This document shows, in pieces, positions 10,399 to 18,262 of a DNA stretch of 64,000 nt. The DNA comes from Nocardia brevicatena NBRC 12119 (lineage in GTDB: Bacteria > Actinomycetota > Actinomycetes > Mycobacteriales > Mycobacteriaceae), in the NCBI RefSeq assembly GCF_000308495.1, contig NZ_BAFU01000078.1, positions 36,060-100,059 of the forward strand, written 5' to 3'. The notes under the pieces were generated by a model. The model saw only the letters and a list, made by a program, of their open reading frames with translations. It had not been told where the DNA came from and did not search any database. Each line of letters begins with the position of its first letter. Within the stretch, counting starts at the first letter, position 1. Position numbers and translations under genes: made by a program.

Positions 10399-11085
10399 CT
10401 ACGCGGGCGGCTCGGCCGATGCCGCGGTGGTTATCGGCGTCGCCGGCCGTTCGGTCTCCGAAGAGCCCTCTGGGTGATCGATGAGCGCCATATCGGATGC
10501 CAGGGCGCGGGCGGCGTCGGCGAAGTACTGCTCGTCGACACCAGAGGCGAGTTCGAGGACAACGCCTTGGCCGAGACCGACGAACAGTGCCCTGAGCGCG
10601 GTGGCCAGGCGTTGCGCCTGCTGTGCTGTCACGACGCCTCCCCTGTGTGTCCTTCCGGTGAACAGCGCGATCAGATGGTCCTCCTGTGCCCGGACGGACG
10701 CGGCGAGCCGAGACCGGAGGCCGGGGTCGTGCACGCCCATGTCCAGCAGGGTGATCTGAAGCGACAGGACGGACAGCGCATCCGGAGCCGCATAGCCGCG
10801 GTGGTAGTACCGGGCGAAGGCATCGACTGCTTCGAGCAGGCCCATATCGGCGGGAACCGCCTGCTCGATCTCTTCATAGTGCGGTCGCAGATAGTCGGTG
10901 ACCATGGCGACCACCAGGTCGTTCTTACTGCCGAACAGCGAGTAGACGGCGCCGGTGGTCATCCCGGCCTGCTCGGCGATCTCGTCGAGCCTGGCGCGGT
11001 ACCCGTCTCGGGAAACGACCTGGAACGCGGCATCCAGCAGGGCGCGTCGGTTGCGCTCCCTGGTCTCCGCTCTCGTCATTCTCAT
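10399..11085 (-). CDS. TetR-family repressor
   Basis: A 228-residue TetR protein with an N-terminal HTH (DEIAEQAGMTTGAVYSLFGSKNDLV, about residues 33-57) and a helical C-terminal domain I cannot assign to a ligand class. The best start is ATG 11085 (ATG 11079 is also possible). No Shine-Dalgarno precedes it. TAATAA lies 7 nt before ATG 11085 on the minus strand, which would suit a leaderless transcript. It is divergent from a small membrane-protein gene, and two palindromes overlap the shared promoter (11084-11113). Control of itself and of that neighbour is the natural inference. Confidence 0.82.
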   Translation of the reverse strand: MRMTRAETRERNRRALLDAAFQVVSRDGYRARLDEIAEQAGMTTGAVYSLFGSKNDLVVAMVTDYLRPHYEEIEQAVPADMGLLEAVDAFARYYHRGYAAPDALSVLSLQITLLDMGVHDPGLRSRLAASVRAQEDHLIALFTGRTHRGGVVTAQQAQRLATALRALFVGLGQGVVLELASGVDEQYFADAARALASDMALIDHPEGSSETERPATPITTAASAEPPA

Positions 11086-11113
11086 AATCAAATTATTACC
11101 GTAATCTGATTAC
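11084..11113. promoter_or_regulatory. paired palindromes, probable TetR operator
   Basis: ATAAT-CAA-ATTAT lies at 11084-11096 and GTAATC-T-GATTAC at 11101-11113. They are two related 13-bp palindromes with centres 17 bp apart. They cover the start and likely -10 of the tetR gene and sit upstream of the membrane-protein start at 11152. They are strikingly A/T-rich against the surroundings. Confidence 0.6.
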
Positions 11114-11151
11114 GAAAGCAGCGGTTGGTGACTGCATCCAGGAGGAACCCC

Positions 11152-11583
11152 ATGACCCAGGTTCAGGCCATGACAACGGCATCCGCACGCCTGAGGGTGG
11201 GGATCATCGCCGACGGCATCGTCAAGGTGGTACTCGCCGGCGTGTACGCCATCGGCGCCGTACCGCTCGGCCATCGACTCGGCGTGGAAACCTGGCCGAT
11301 GATCGCCTGCGGCGCAGCCCTGCTGGTCGGTGGCGGGGTAGAGATCGGGTACGCGCGCAGCCGCCCGGTGCGCACCTGTACCCGGCTCATGACCGCCTAC
11401 GACAGCGGCTGGGCGGTGGCGACACTCGCCGGCCTGCTGGTGGCGTGGCGCGGCAGCAGCGCCGGGGGCGAGGTGTGGATCGGATACCAGACAGCGGCTC
11501 CCCTCGTACTCGCCGCACTACTGGTGGCCGCCGACCCCGGACAGACAACTTCCCACCCTCCCGCCCAGGACCTCGCACGCTGA
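11152..11583 (+). CDS. small integral membrane protein, unknown function
   Basis: A 143-residue protein with about four hydrophobic helices (roughly 14-36, 44-62, 75-95 and 108-128) and a polar C-terminal tail. AGGAGG about 5 nt before the ATG at 11152 fixes the start better than the upstream GTG-type alternatives. I do not recognise the family. The divergent TetR gene and the operator pair between them suggest that it is repressed until a ligand appears, as with small efflux-associated or stress membrane proteins; that role is inference only. Confidence 0.75.
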   Translation: MTQVQAMTTASARLRVGIIADGIVKVVLAGVYAIGAVPLGHRLGVETWPMIACGAALLVGGGVEIGYARSRPVRTCTRLMTAYDSGWAVATLAGLLVAWRGSSAGGEVWIGYQTAAPLVLAALLVAADPGQTTSHPPAQDLAR

Positions 11584-11629
11584 TCCGAACGGGAAGATCC
11601 AGGACGTCGGTGTCATAACGGCTTCGCCG

Positions 11630-12013
11630 TCAACGGCCGAAAAAGTAGAGGGTGAGTCCGTTCGGCTCTCGCACGCAAAAGCTGTGGTGACCCCAACTCT
11701 GTCTCGACAGCTCCTTCTGAATGAGCAGGTCGTTGCCGATCGCTCGGCGATAGGCCTCCTCGGCGTCGGCGACCTCGATCACCATGAACGCGCCCTGCGG
11801 TGGACGCGGGTCGAACAGAGGCTCCGCATCGTCGGCCGTGGGTCGCTCGAGAACCTCGATCCGCCCGGATGCGGCGGCGAAGAGCGTCCCGCGATCGCCG
11901 CCACCACGGTCCCACGATTCCACCACGGGAAAAGCCAAACCGTCCCGGTAGAAGACCACCGTCGATTCGTAGTCCGAAGTGAAGTACGTGAAGCGGAACT
12001 CACCTTCCGACAT
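11630..12013 (-). CDS. VOC-superfamily (glyoxalase/bleomycin-resistance fold) protein
   Basis: A 127-residue single-domain VOC protein with the usual beta-alpha-beta pattern. FTYFTSDYESTVVFYRDGL lies near the start, a helix VADAEEAYRRAIGN in the middle, and WGHHSFCVREPNGLTLYFF at the end. The late His and the C-terminal acidic/aromatic segment fit the metal-site layout, but a VOC fold alone does not define a reaction. AAGGAG lies about 8 nt before the ATG at 12013. It stands alone between unrelated genes. Confidence 0.8.
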   Translation of the reverse strand: MSEGEFRFTYFTSDYESTVVFYRDGLAFPVVESWDRGGGDRGTLFAAASGRIEVLERPTADDAEPLFDPRPPQGAFMVIEVADAEEAYRRAIGNDLLIQKELSRQSWGHHSFCVREPNGLTLYFFGR

Positions 12014-12411
12014 CGCTGGTACTCCTTCGGCTGCGGTGGACGATCATCGCCCGCATAGCGGCGACAGTGGACCGCCTCCCACGGTAAAACCTCAGCTCGA
12101 CTTCAGGTCAAGGCCTCGGCCGGAGGGGAAGTCGGGCCAACCCTCCACATCCCGGACGAGATTCCGGTGGCCCCGGCGGACCGCACGCCCCTCGGCTCGG
12201 TTGCCGACACCTGTCACCGATGGGCGAGATCCGGATCGGGTGCGGGATCCGCGCACCGCGCACCCGGCACCTTGCCCGGCCGGCGGCGTCGACCTCGACC
12301 CACGAGCCGAGCATGCGATAGGCCACCGTCCGCAGCCGGGACCGGTGCCGCTCGAAGCGGCAGCCGGCCGGTCACGGGAACTTTCGTCACGGCCGATCCG
12401 ACTTCGTCACC
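12014..12411. other. divergent promoter region, no gene seen
   Basis: About 400 bases lie between the divergent VOC gene and the MFS gene. Frames crossing it are Arg/Pro-rich shadows. No clear palindrome or RNA fold stands out. It must hold the promoters of both flanking genes. Confidence 0.45.
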
Positions 12412-13584
12412 ATGAATATGGATGCGGCTGTGGAGCACCGGCAACGGTTGCTGACGGGTGCGCTGGTCACCGCGATGACGCTGTCGATGCTGCCGTTGTT
12501 CCTGCTGGGGACACTGGGCTCTCGCGTGATCGAGGACCTCGGCGTGGACGCGGCACTGCTGGGGGTGCTGGTCGCGGCCGGTTTCGCGGTGGCGGCGGCG
12601 GTATCGCTGCCGGCGGGACCGATGGTGGACGCGGTGGGAGCTCGGCGGTGTCTGATCGTGTTGTTCGTGGTGTCGGCGGTGGCATTGGGGGTGTTCGCCG
12701 TCGCCCCGAGCTACCCGGTGCTGCTGGCGGGAATCACCGTCTCGGGGTTGGCGCAGGCGTTGGCCAATCCGGTGACGAACAGGTTGATCGCCACGCGAGT
12801 CGCGGCGGAGCGACGTGGACCCGTCATGGGGTGGAAGCAATCCGGTGTGCAGTTCGGGGCCTTCGTGGCCGGTGTTCCGGCGGCCGTGGTCGCCGCGGCC
12901 ACGAACTGGCGGTGCGCGGTGGCCGTGGGTGCCGCGGTGTCGGTGCTCGGCGCAGCAGCCGGATTCCTGCTCGCGCGGGACCCGAACCCGGCTCACCGGC
13001 CCTCGACGCTCTTCGTGCGTCCGGGTCGGCGAGCAGCTCGGCTCGGTGTCTTCTCGGTGCTGCTGGGCTGCGGACTCTCCGCGATCAACACCTATCTCGC
13101 GATGTACGGGAACACGGAACTCGGGATGGCGGACGGGATGGCGGCGGGGTCGATCGCGGTGTTGGGGGTGGCGGGAATCGTCGGGCGAGTGTGGTGGACG
13201 CGACGATCGGCTGCCCTGGGGGATCCCGCGCTATTGCTCGGTCCGCTGGCGGTGGGATCGGCGGCCGCCGCCGGTCTGATCGCGGGCGCCGAGTGGGTCG
13301 GTTCGTGGGTGGTATGGGTCGGAGTGGTGGGCATCGGCGGATGCGCGGTGGCGGCCAACGCGGTGTCGATGATGGCCGTGATCACGGGCGGCGGGCCGGA
13401 ACAGGTCGGGCGGGATTCCGCCGCCGTGTCGGCGGGGTTTTTCAGCGGCTTCGTCATCGGTCCGCCCGTTTTCGGGGCGGCCGTTCATGCCGGCTCCTAC
13501 GGGGTCGGGTGGTCCATCGTCGCGGGCGAGTTCGTCACGGCCGCGGTGGTCGCGTGGTGGCAGTGGCAGCGGGCGACACGATGA
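12412..13584 (+). CDS. MFS transporter
   Basis: A 390-residue major facilitator with about 12 hydrophobic segments. The loop after helix 2 reads GPMVDAVGARRCL, a recognisable form of the MFS signature, and a charged central loop (RDPNPAHRPSTLFVRPGRR, about residues 184-202) separates two six-helix halves. Its stop overlaps the start of a glucuronyl-hydrolase-like gene by 4 bases (ATGA), so the two are coupled. This suggests uptake of an oligosaccharide or glycoside that the second protein cleaves. Export cannot be excluded, and the substrate is unknown. Confidence 0.83.
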   Translation: MNMDAAVEHRQRLLTGALVTAMTLSMLPLFLLGTLGSRVIEDLGVDAALLGVLVAAGFAVAAAVSLPAGPMVDAVGARRCLIVLFVVSAVALGVFAVAPSYPVLLAGITVSGLAQALANPVTNRLIATRVAAERRGPVMGWKQSGVQFGAFVAGVPAAVVAAATNWRCAVAVGAAVSVLGAAAGFLLARDPNPAHRPSTLFVRPGRRAARLGVFSVLLGCGLSAINTYLAMYGNTELGMADGMAAGSIAVLGVAGIVGRVWWTRRSAALGDPALLLGPLAVGSAAAAGLIAGAEWVGSWVVWVGVVGIGGCAVAANAVSMMAVITGGGPEQVGRDSAAVSAGFFSGFVIGPPVFGAAVHAGSYGVGWSIVAGEFVTAAVVAWWQWQRATR

Positions 13585-14594
13585 CCGGGCGATTTCGGCG
13601 GGCGCTCGCCCGGCTGGTGAAGCATGTCGATGCGACGGAAGCGGCGGTAGGCGAACGTTTTCCGGTGTACGCGGATCCCGTTACAGGATCGTGGACGACG
13701 AGTCGGCGTGGTTCGTGGGTCGCGGGATTCTGGGTGGGTCAGTTGTGGCTGCGGGCCCGGCTGACCGGCGACCGTCCGCATCTCGGTGCGGCCGAGAGCT
13801 GGGTGCAGCGGCTGTGGCCGGCCGCGGAGGCGGATACGGTGACGCGCGGGCTGGTGCTCTGGTACGGGGCGGCCGCGGGTAGCCGACTCGGGATGTCGGA
13901 CGCGGGCGTCGAGCTCGCTCGACTCGGGGCGTCGGGGCTGGGAAAGACGCTCGATTCCCATGCCGGTGTGCTGCCGTGGGGTACGGCGTTCGGCGATCCG
14001 GCCGAACCGGTGATCGCCCGCGTCGACGGCCTGGCCGGGACCGTTCCGCTGTTGGCCTGGGCTGGCATCACAGGGGCGGCGGACGTTCATCTGCGCACAC
14101 ATCTGGACATCTGCTGTGTCGACGACGAAATAGTCCCGGCATGGGAGTGGTCACATGGTCGATGGCGGGTGCGCTCGGAACCGCCGGTGGGTTGGTCGCG
14201 CAGCCGACCGTGGCTGCTGTTGGCCCTGGCCGATGCGTCCCGGTGGCTCGGCGCGGACTTCGGCGACCGCGCGAACCGTCTGATCGACCGATCGCCACGG
14301 CTGCTCGCGGTGCCGGCCGCCGGGTACTGGCATCCGGAGATCCGCGACACCTCCGCCGCCGCGATCACCGCGGTCGCGTTGTGCAAGCTCGAGCGGATGG
14401 ACGAAGCAGCCGAACTCGTGGACGTTCTGCTGGGCCACCATCTTCGCGCGGAACCCGGTACCGGCGGACTGCTCGGCGGCTGCTACGACCTCGAACGCGG
14501 TCTCGCGGTCGAGCACGAACTGATCTGGGGGAACTTCTTCCTCATGCTTGCCGTGGCGATCCTGGCCGGTGCTATTCCTGCCACCGCGATCTGA
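13581..14594 (+). CDS. six-hairpin glycosidase-like protein (GH88 / unsaturated glucuronyl hydrolase type)
   Basis: A 337-residue protein resembling the (alpha/alpha)6-barrel GH88/GH105 hydrolases. Supporting segments are GSWVAGFWVGQLWLRARLTGD (about residues 37-57), where the family has a G-F-W-x-G-x-L-W motif, and IRDTSAAAITAVALCKL, matching the family's D-[ST]-S-A motif. No signal peptide is visible, so it should be cytosolic. I start it at ATG 13581, inside the MFS stop; the frame stays open far upstream but that part is not protein-like. Its 3' end overlaps the convergent GNAT gene by 23 bases. Family membership is by motif only. Confidence 0.65.
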   Translation: MTGRFRRALARLVKHVDATEAAVGERFPVYADPVTGSWTTSRRGSWVAGFWVGQLWLRARLTGDRPHLGAAESWVQRLWPAAEADTVTRGLVLWYGAAAGSRLGMSDAGVELARLGASGLGKTLDSHAGVLPWGTAFGDPAEPVIARVDGLAGTVPLLAWAGITGAADVHLRTHLDICCVDDEIVPAWEWSHGRWRVRSEPPVGWSRSRPWLLLALADASRWLGADFGDRANRLIDRSPRLLAVPAAGYWHPEIRDTSAAAITAVALCKLERMDEAAELVDVLLGHHLRAEPGTGGLLGGCYDLERGLAVEHELIWGNFFLMLAVAILAGAIPATAI

Positions 14595-15171
14595 GGTCGG
14601 GGCGGTCGATTCGGTAGATGACGTGGCGTTTGTCGTCGATGGGGTTGTCGGATGTCAGCTCGCCGATGGCTACTCGGCGGAATCCGGCCTTTTCGAGCAT
14701 GCGCCACGATGCGATGTTGTCCGCATGGACCGGCACGATCGCGGTGTTGCTGTCCGGGCAGTCGCGCCAGGTTTTGTCGAGCATCGAGCGCATCATGCGG
14801 GTTCCCAGACCGTGGCCGATCAGTGTGGGATCACCGATGAGGTAGTCCAGACTGATCGCCGAGTTCGGAATCGTCAGGATCGGGGCGACCTCGTCGATGT
14901 ATTCGGGATAGTCGTCCCAGCGGCACCGTTGCATCACACCGACGGGCGTCCCGTCGAGCAGGGCCAACCAGTCCTGATTGGGCTCTTCACCGCGCGCCGA
15001 CGGGCCGAAGTCGCGGCGCACGGCCTCATCGGAGGTCTCGTGCGCCCACCAGCGCGCTACGTGTGGTTGCCCCAGCCATTGCGCGACCAAGGGGAAGTCG
15101 CGCTCGTCGAGTCGTCGCCAGCTGATCACGCCGGCGAGTATTCTCCGCACTTGATCGGTCGTCCACCGCAT
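14572..15171 (-). CDS. GNAT acetyltransferase, AAC(6')-like
   Basis: A 199-residue GNAT-fold protein. The layout matches the aminoglycoside 6'-N-acetyltransferase branch: an early LGQPHVARWW, a central ISLDYLIGDPTLIGHGLGTRMMRSML (the acetyl-CoA loop G-H-G-L-G-T lies in it) and VHADNIASWRMLEKAGFRR near the end. The same branch includes siderophore-type acyltransferases, so an aminoglycoside substrate is only a candidate. GGGAG precedes the ATG at 15171. It is tail to tail with the GH88-like gene. Chromosomal copies of this type are common in actinomycetes and need not confer resistance. Confidence 0.75.
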   Translation of the reverse strand: MRWTTDQVRRILAGVISWRRLDERDFPLVAQWLGQPHVARWWAHETSDEAVRRDFGPSARGEEPNQDWLALLDGTPVGVMQRCRWDDYPEYIDEVAPILTIPNSAISLDYLIGDPTLIGHGLGTRMMRSMLDKTWRDCPDSNTAIVPVHADNIASWRMLEKAGFRRVAIGELTSDNPIDDKRHVIYRIDRPDLRSRWQE

Positions 15172-15619
15172 TTCCGCTCCCTACAGCGTGTCGTTTGCCA
15201 GGTCGAAGCACACTGACAGGCGACTCGAGCAGCATCCACGCAGGATCGGTCGGCGACGAGGACGGACAGAAACGGGCACTTCGGCAACTCGCAGCGGGCC
15301 GGGCACGACGAACATGGTCAGGTAAGCGCCGCCGGCACAGGAACTCTCGGGGACAACCGACAGGTCCGGTAACCTCGGCCGTACCGGGAGTTCCTCTATA
15401 TACGAGTATATATGGGCCACCACACGCCGACCCGAAACCAAGTTCTCGGATGCCCTCTGAGAAGCCCGGCCCGACCGCGGCCGGGTGGTCTGCCCGCCGA
15501 TCGCGGTCACCGCGTCCGGCGTCGTACAGCGCGTCGAGCGAGCGGCCCGGCCGGCACATCGGGCGCGGTCGTGCCGGACGGTCCCACCTCCGCTCGAACA
15601 GGAGATCCGAGCGGGTCTT
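15172..15619. other. intergenic stretch with one strong A/T palindrome
   Basis: About 450 bases lie between the GNAT gene start and the end of the ABC operon, both on the minus strand. No convincing gene is visible: the one minus-strand frame of about 110 codons has no ribosome site and poor composition. The only structure I see is the palindrome at 15397-15412, listed separately. Confidence 0.5.
15397..15412. promoter_or_regulatory. 16-bp A/T-rich perfect palindrome
   Basis: TATATAC-GA-GTATATA is a perfect 7-bp inverted repeat around two bases. It stands out in G/C-rich surroundings, about 225 bp upstream of the GNAT gene on that gene's strand. The shape is that of a dimeric regulator site, but the binding protein is unknown. 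Confidence 0.5.
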
Positions 15620-16417
15620 TCAACTCTTCAGCGCGTCGACGAGCTCGGATGCCGCGGTGCGGTACACCGACAGCAGGTCGTTTCCTTCGGTGGGATAGTT
15701 GCCGATCCCCACTTGGCGGGCAGCGGAATCCGATAGCACGGTGCCGGTGTCCATCTGTTCGTTGGCGAGTACGAGGTCCGGTTTCGCGGCGGTGAGGTCG
15801 GCGACCTGGCGGGCGGTGAGCGGTGCGGGGCCGTAGGTGGCGAGCACCTGGGCCCCCGACAGCCGCGCGGCGAAGCCCACGAAGGTCTGCGCCACCGCCG
15901 TCGGTGGCCGCCCACCGCGCCACGCGGCCTTCACTTCGGCGGCGAGTCTGTCGTATTCGTCGGTGAAGGCGCGCAACCAGGCGTCGGCGGCGGGGCGGGT
16001 GCCGAACAGGTCACCGAGCCGCGCAACCTCGGCGACCACATTGTCGCGGTCGTTGTCCAACTCGACGGCGACGGTGCGCGCCGAGGAACCGGCGGCTTCC
16101 TCGAGCTTGCCGGCGAATCCCTCGAACCGCGCGTACAGGACGACGTCGGCCTGCGCCACGGCGGCCAGATCGGACGGTTTCGGGTCGTAGTCGGGGGCGT
16201 GGGTGATCGAATCGGGCACGATCACGTGCACATCGGTGGCGCCGGCGGCGGTGGCGAATGCGGCTTCCCAGCTCGTGGCCGCCACCACCCGGGGGCCGGT
16301 GTGGTCGGTGTGCGCCGGCTCGGCGGTGCCGCAGCCGGCGAGGGCGCAGCAGGCCGCGATCAGTGCGGCGACACCGAGTCGGATGCGGGTGCGCGGCCGC
16401 CGGGTGGCGAGAACCAT
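15620..16417 (-). CDS. metal ABC transporter substrate-binding lipoprotein (ZnuA-like)
   Basis: A 265-residue exported solute-binding protein. A charged N-terminus and hydrophobic core end in the lipobox LAGC (Cys near residue 29), so it is a membrane-anchored lipoprotein. Its fold resembles the cluster A-I zinc/manganese binders: VVAATSWEAAFATAAGATDV, DSITHAPDYDPKPSDLAAVAQADVVLY, a long central helix and LVLANEQMD. The His-rich loop of true ZnuA is missing and few candidate metal ligands remain (H in THAPDYDP, D/E in EQMD), so the metal is uncertain. Start ATG 16417 follows GGAGA; the gene overlaps the permease 3' end by 58 bases. It is the last gene of a three-gene operon. Confidence 0.78.
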   Translation of the reverse strand: MVLATRRPRTRIRLGVAALIAACCALAGCGTAEPAHTDHTGPRVVAATSWEAAFATAAGATDVHVIVPDSITHAPDYDPKPSDLAAVAQADVVLYARFEGFAGKLEEAAGSSARTVAVELDNDRDNVVAEVARLGDLFGTRPAADAWLRAFTDEYDRLAAEVKAAWRGGRPPTAVAQTFVGFAARLSGAQVLATYGPAPLTARQVADLTAAKPDLVLANEQMDTGTVLSDSAARQVGIGNYPTEGNDLLSVYRTAASELVDALKS

Positions 16418-17238
16418 CGTCGTCTTCTCCCATCGGGTAATAGATGAACGGCGAGCGCGATCGCCCCCGCCGACAGGACCAGCACCGGGCCGGGCGGCAG
16501 ATCCAACGCGACCGCGGCCAGGAAACCGAGCACGTTCACCACCAGCCCGACCACCACCGCCGCCGCCACCATGCCGGGCAGCGATCCGGCAAGGCGGCGC
16601 GCCGCCAGGGCGGGCAGTAGGGTCAGCGCGTCCACGAGCAGGGCGCCGGTCAGCCGGATACCCGCCGCCACGGCCACCGCGACCAGCACGAGCAGGACCA
16701 TGGTGAGCCGGTCCACCCGCACTCCCGCGCAGGCGGCCAGCTCCCGGTCGTACAGCAGCAACCCCAACTGCCGGCGGCGGGTCAGATACACCAGCGGCAC
16801 CACCGCCGCGAGCGCGCCGAGCAGCAGCACATCGCCGGGTCGGGTCGCCAGGATCGACCCCCACAGCAGTTCGAAGGCGCCGTTGGCATTGACACCCGAG
16901 ATCGATAACACCAGCAGCGCACCGGCGATCGCCACACTCATCAGCAGCCCCATCGCCCCGGACAGCCCACCGGGGCTGCGGGCGAGCGGGGTGAGCGAGG
17001 CCCCGGACACGGCGCAGGCCACCAGCGCGCACAGCAGCGGGTCCAGGCCGGTCAGCATGCCGACCGCGATCCCCAACAGGGCCACGTGCATCATCGCGAA
17101 CCGGACCGGCATGATGTCCAGCCCGATGATGATCACGCCGACGATCGGCAGTCCGATGGCACCGAGGACGAGCGCGAGCAGCGCCCGCCGCACCGACGCC
17201 AGCTGCCACAGCTCGGCGAACTCCGCGGCCCTGTTCAC
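16360..17238 (-). CDS. metal-type ABC transporter permease (ZnuB/MntB-like)
   Basis: A 292-residue membrane protein with about eight or nine hydrophobic helices, typical of the ABC-3 permease family for Zn/Mn/Fe uptake. A recognisable family segment is AVAVAAGIRLTGALLVDALTLLPALAARRLA (about 189-219). It starts at GTG 17238, overlapping the ATPase stop by 4 bases, and runs 58 bases into the lipoprotein gene in another frame. The three genes form one operon in the order ATPase, permease, binding protein. I looked upstream for a Zur-like operator and saw none. Confidence 0.85.
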   Translation of the reverse strand: MNRAAEFAELWQLASVRRALLALVLGAIGLPIVGVIIIGLDIMPVRFAMMHVALLGIAVGMLTGLDPLLCALVACAVSGASLTPLARSPGGLSGAMGLLMSVAIAGALLVLSISGVNANGAFELLWGSILATRPGDVLLLGALAAVVPLVYLTRRRQLGLLLYDRELAACAGVRVDRLTMVLLVLVAVAVAAGIRLTGALLVDALTLLPALAARRLAGSLPGMVAAAVVVGLVVNVLGFLAAVALDLPPGPVLVLSAGAIALAVHLLPDGRRRRWFSPPGGRAPASDSVSPH

Positions 17239-17900
17239 CCGATCCTCCGCCGGCCGAACTCCCGCAGACGACCGTCGGCCATCTCCAGTACGCGTTCACA
17301 CCGCGCGGCCAGTGCCCGGTCGTGAGTGACCACCAGCAGCGTGGCGGGCAGATCGGTCAGTACCGCGCCGACCTCGGCCTGACCGGCGAAATCCAGTGCG
17401 GCGGTGGGTTCGTCGGCGAGTAGTGCGCCGGCACCCGCCGCGACGCACCCGAGCGCGCGGGCAAGGTACATCCGCTGCAGTTGCCCGCCGGAAAGCGTGT
17501 GCAGCGGTCGGTCGACCGATCCGGCCACCCCCAGCCGTTCGGCGGCGGCGACCGCGGCGGCGTAATCCCCACTGCTGTCGAGCAATTCCCGAGATAGCAG
17601 CGGAAACCGGCCCGGCGCCTGCCGCTGCGGTATCCAGGCGACCGCGCGCCGGCGGCGTTCCCAGTCCCGCCCGGATCGCGCGACGGTCGCGTCCACGGTG
17701 ACGGCCCCCGACGTGATCGGGTGCAGTCCGAGCACTGCGCGCAGCACTGTTGTCTTGCCCGAACCGTTGGTCCCGGTTATCGCCACTCGTTCACCGGCCC
17801 GGACCCGGAGGTCGACGCTGTGCACCACCGTCCGCCCGGCATGCGCACAGCACACACCGGACAGCTCGATCTCCGAACCGGTTCTCGCCTTGTCGCCCAT
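17235..17900 (-). CDS. ABC transporter ATP-binding protein (metal uptake type)
   Basis: A 221-residue ATPase with a Walker A GTNGSGKTT (about residues 43-51), the signature LSGGQLQRM, a Walker B GALLADEPTAALD and a switch His in VVTHD. It is the first gene of the operon and is coupled by a 4-base overlap to the permease. The order and sizes match ZnuC/MntA-type uptake systems. The metal cannot be told from this subunit. Confidence 0.88.
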   Translation of the reverse strand: MGDKARTGSEIELSGVCCAHAGRTVVHSVDLRVRAGERVAITGTNGSGKTTVLRAVLGLHPITSGAVTVDATVARSGRDWERRRRAVAWIPQRQAPGRFPLLSRELLDSSGDYAAAVAAAERLGVAGSVDRPLHTLSGGQLQRMYLARALGCVAAGAGALLADEPTAALDFAGQAEVGAVLTDLPATLLVVTHDRALAARCERVLEMADGRLREFGRRRIG

Positions 17901-18230
17901 ATCGCATCACTGGTCGGTCGGGCGGAACGAAAAGTTCCCGCCCCTCGGAATCCGTACAACGGCGAGAACAACCGTCCGTAGGACACGGCGCGGGCCGGCT
18001 TGTCGAGCAGGCAGCGCAGCGCACAGCCCTCGCTCGGTGACGGGCGGTGGGGGCACCAACCTGCACCTGGCGTGTGAGCAGGGCTGTCGTGTGCTGTCGG
18101 CGCTGGTCGGGCCGGTGACGACCCCGGTTCACGGCAGTGCTCAATGGGATCGGGTACTCCGCGGGGCGATTCGTGAGCGTGGCCGGCGTCATCGGGGTCC
18201 GCACGGTTGCGTGCGTCCGGCGCAAAGGTC
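17901..18230. other. divergent intergenic region
   Basis: About 330 bases lie between the ABC operon and the SRPBCC-arsR pair. No gene or stable RNA is visible. The ABC operon promoter must lie near 17901-18000 on the minus strand. The ArsR-type operator lies at the right-hand end and is listed separately. Confidence 0.45.
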
Positions 18231-18250
18231 TAATATAAGTTAAAACTTAT
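18231..18250 (+). promoter_or_regulatory. ArsR-type operator overlapping a -10
   Basis: ATAAGTT-AA-AACTTAT (18235-18250) is a 16-bp inverted repeat beginning inside a good -10 hexamer, TAATAT (18231-18236). It lies 13 nt before the SRPBCC gene start, whose Shine-Dalgarno AAGGAGAGG follows at once. ArsR-family dimers bind such repeats, and an arsR-type gene is the second gene of the unit, so autorepression is likely. Confidence 0.65.
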
Positions 18251-18262
18251 TAAGGAGAGGGC

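Noticed and set aside
11979-13580. Possible 530-codon extension of the GH88-like gene
   Set aside because: It overlaps the whole MFS gene and has no protein-like features; the ATGA overlap at 13581 marks the true start.
17901-18000. A Zur-type operator before the metal ABC operon
   Set aside because: I looked for a TGAAAA-like dyad near the promoter and found none.
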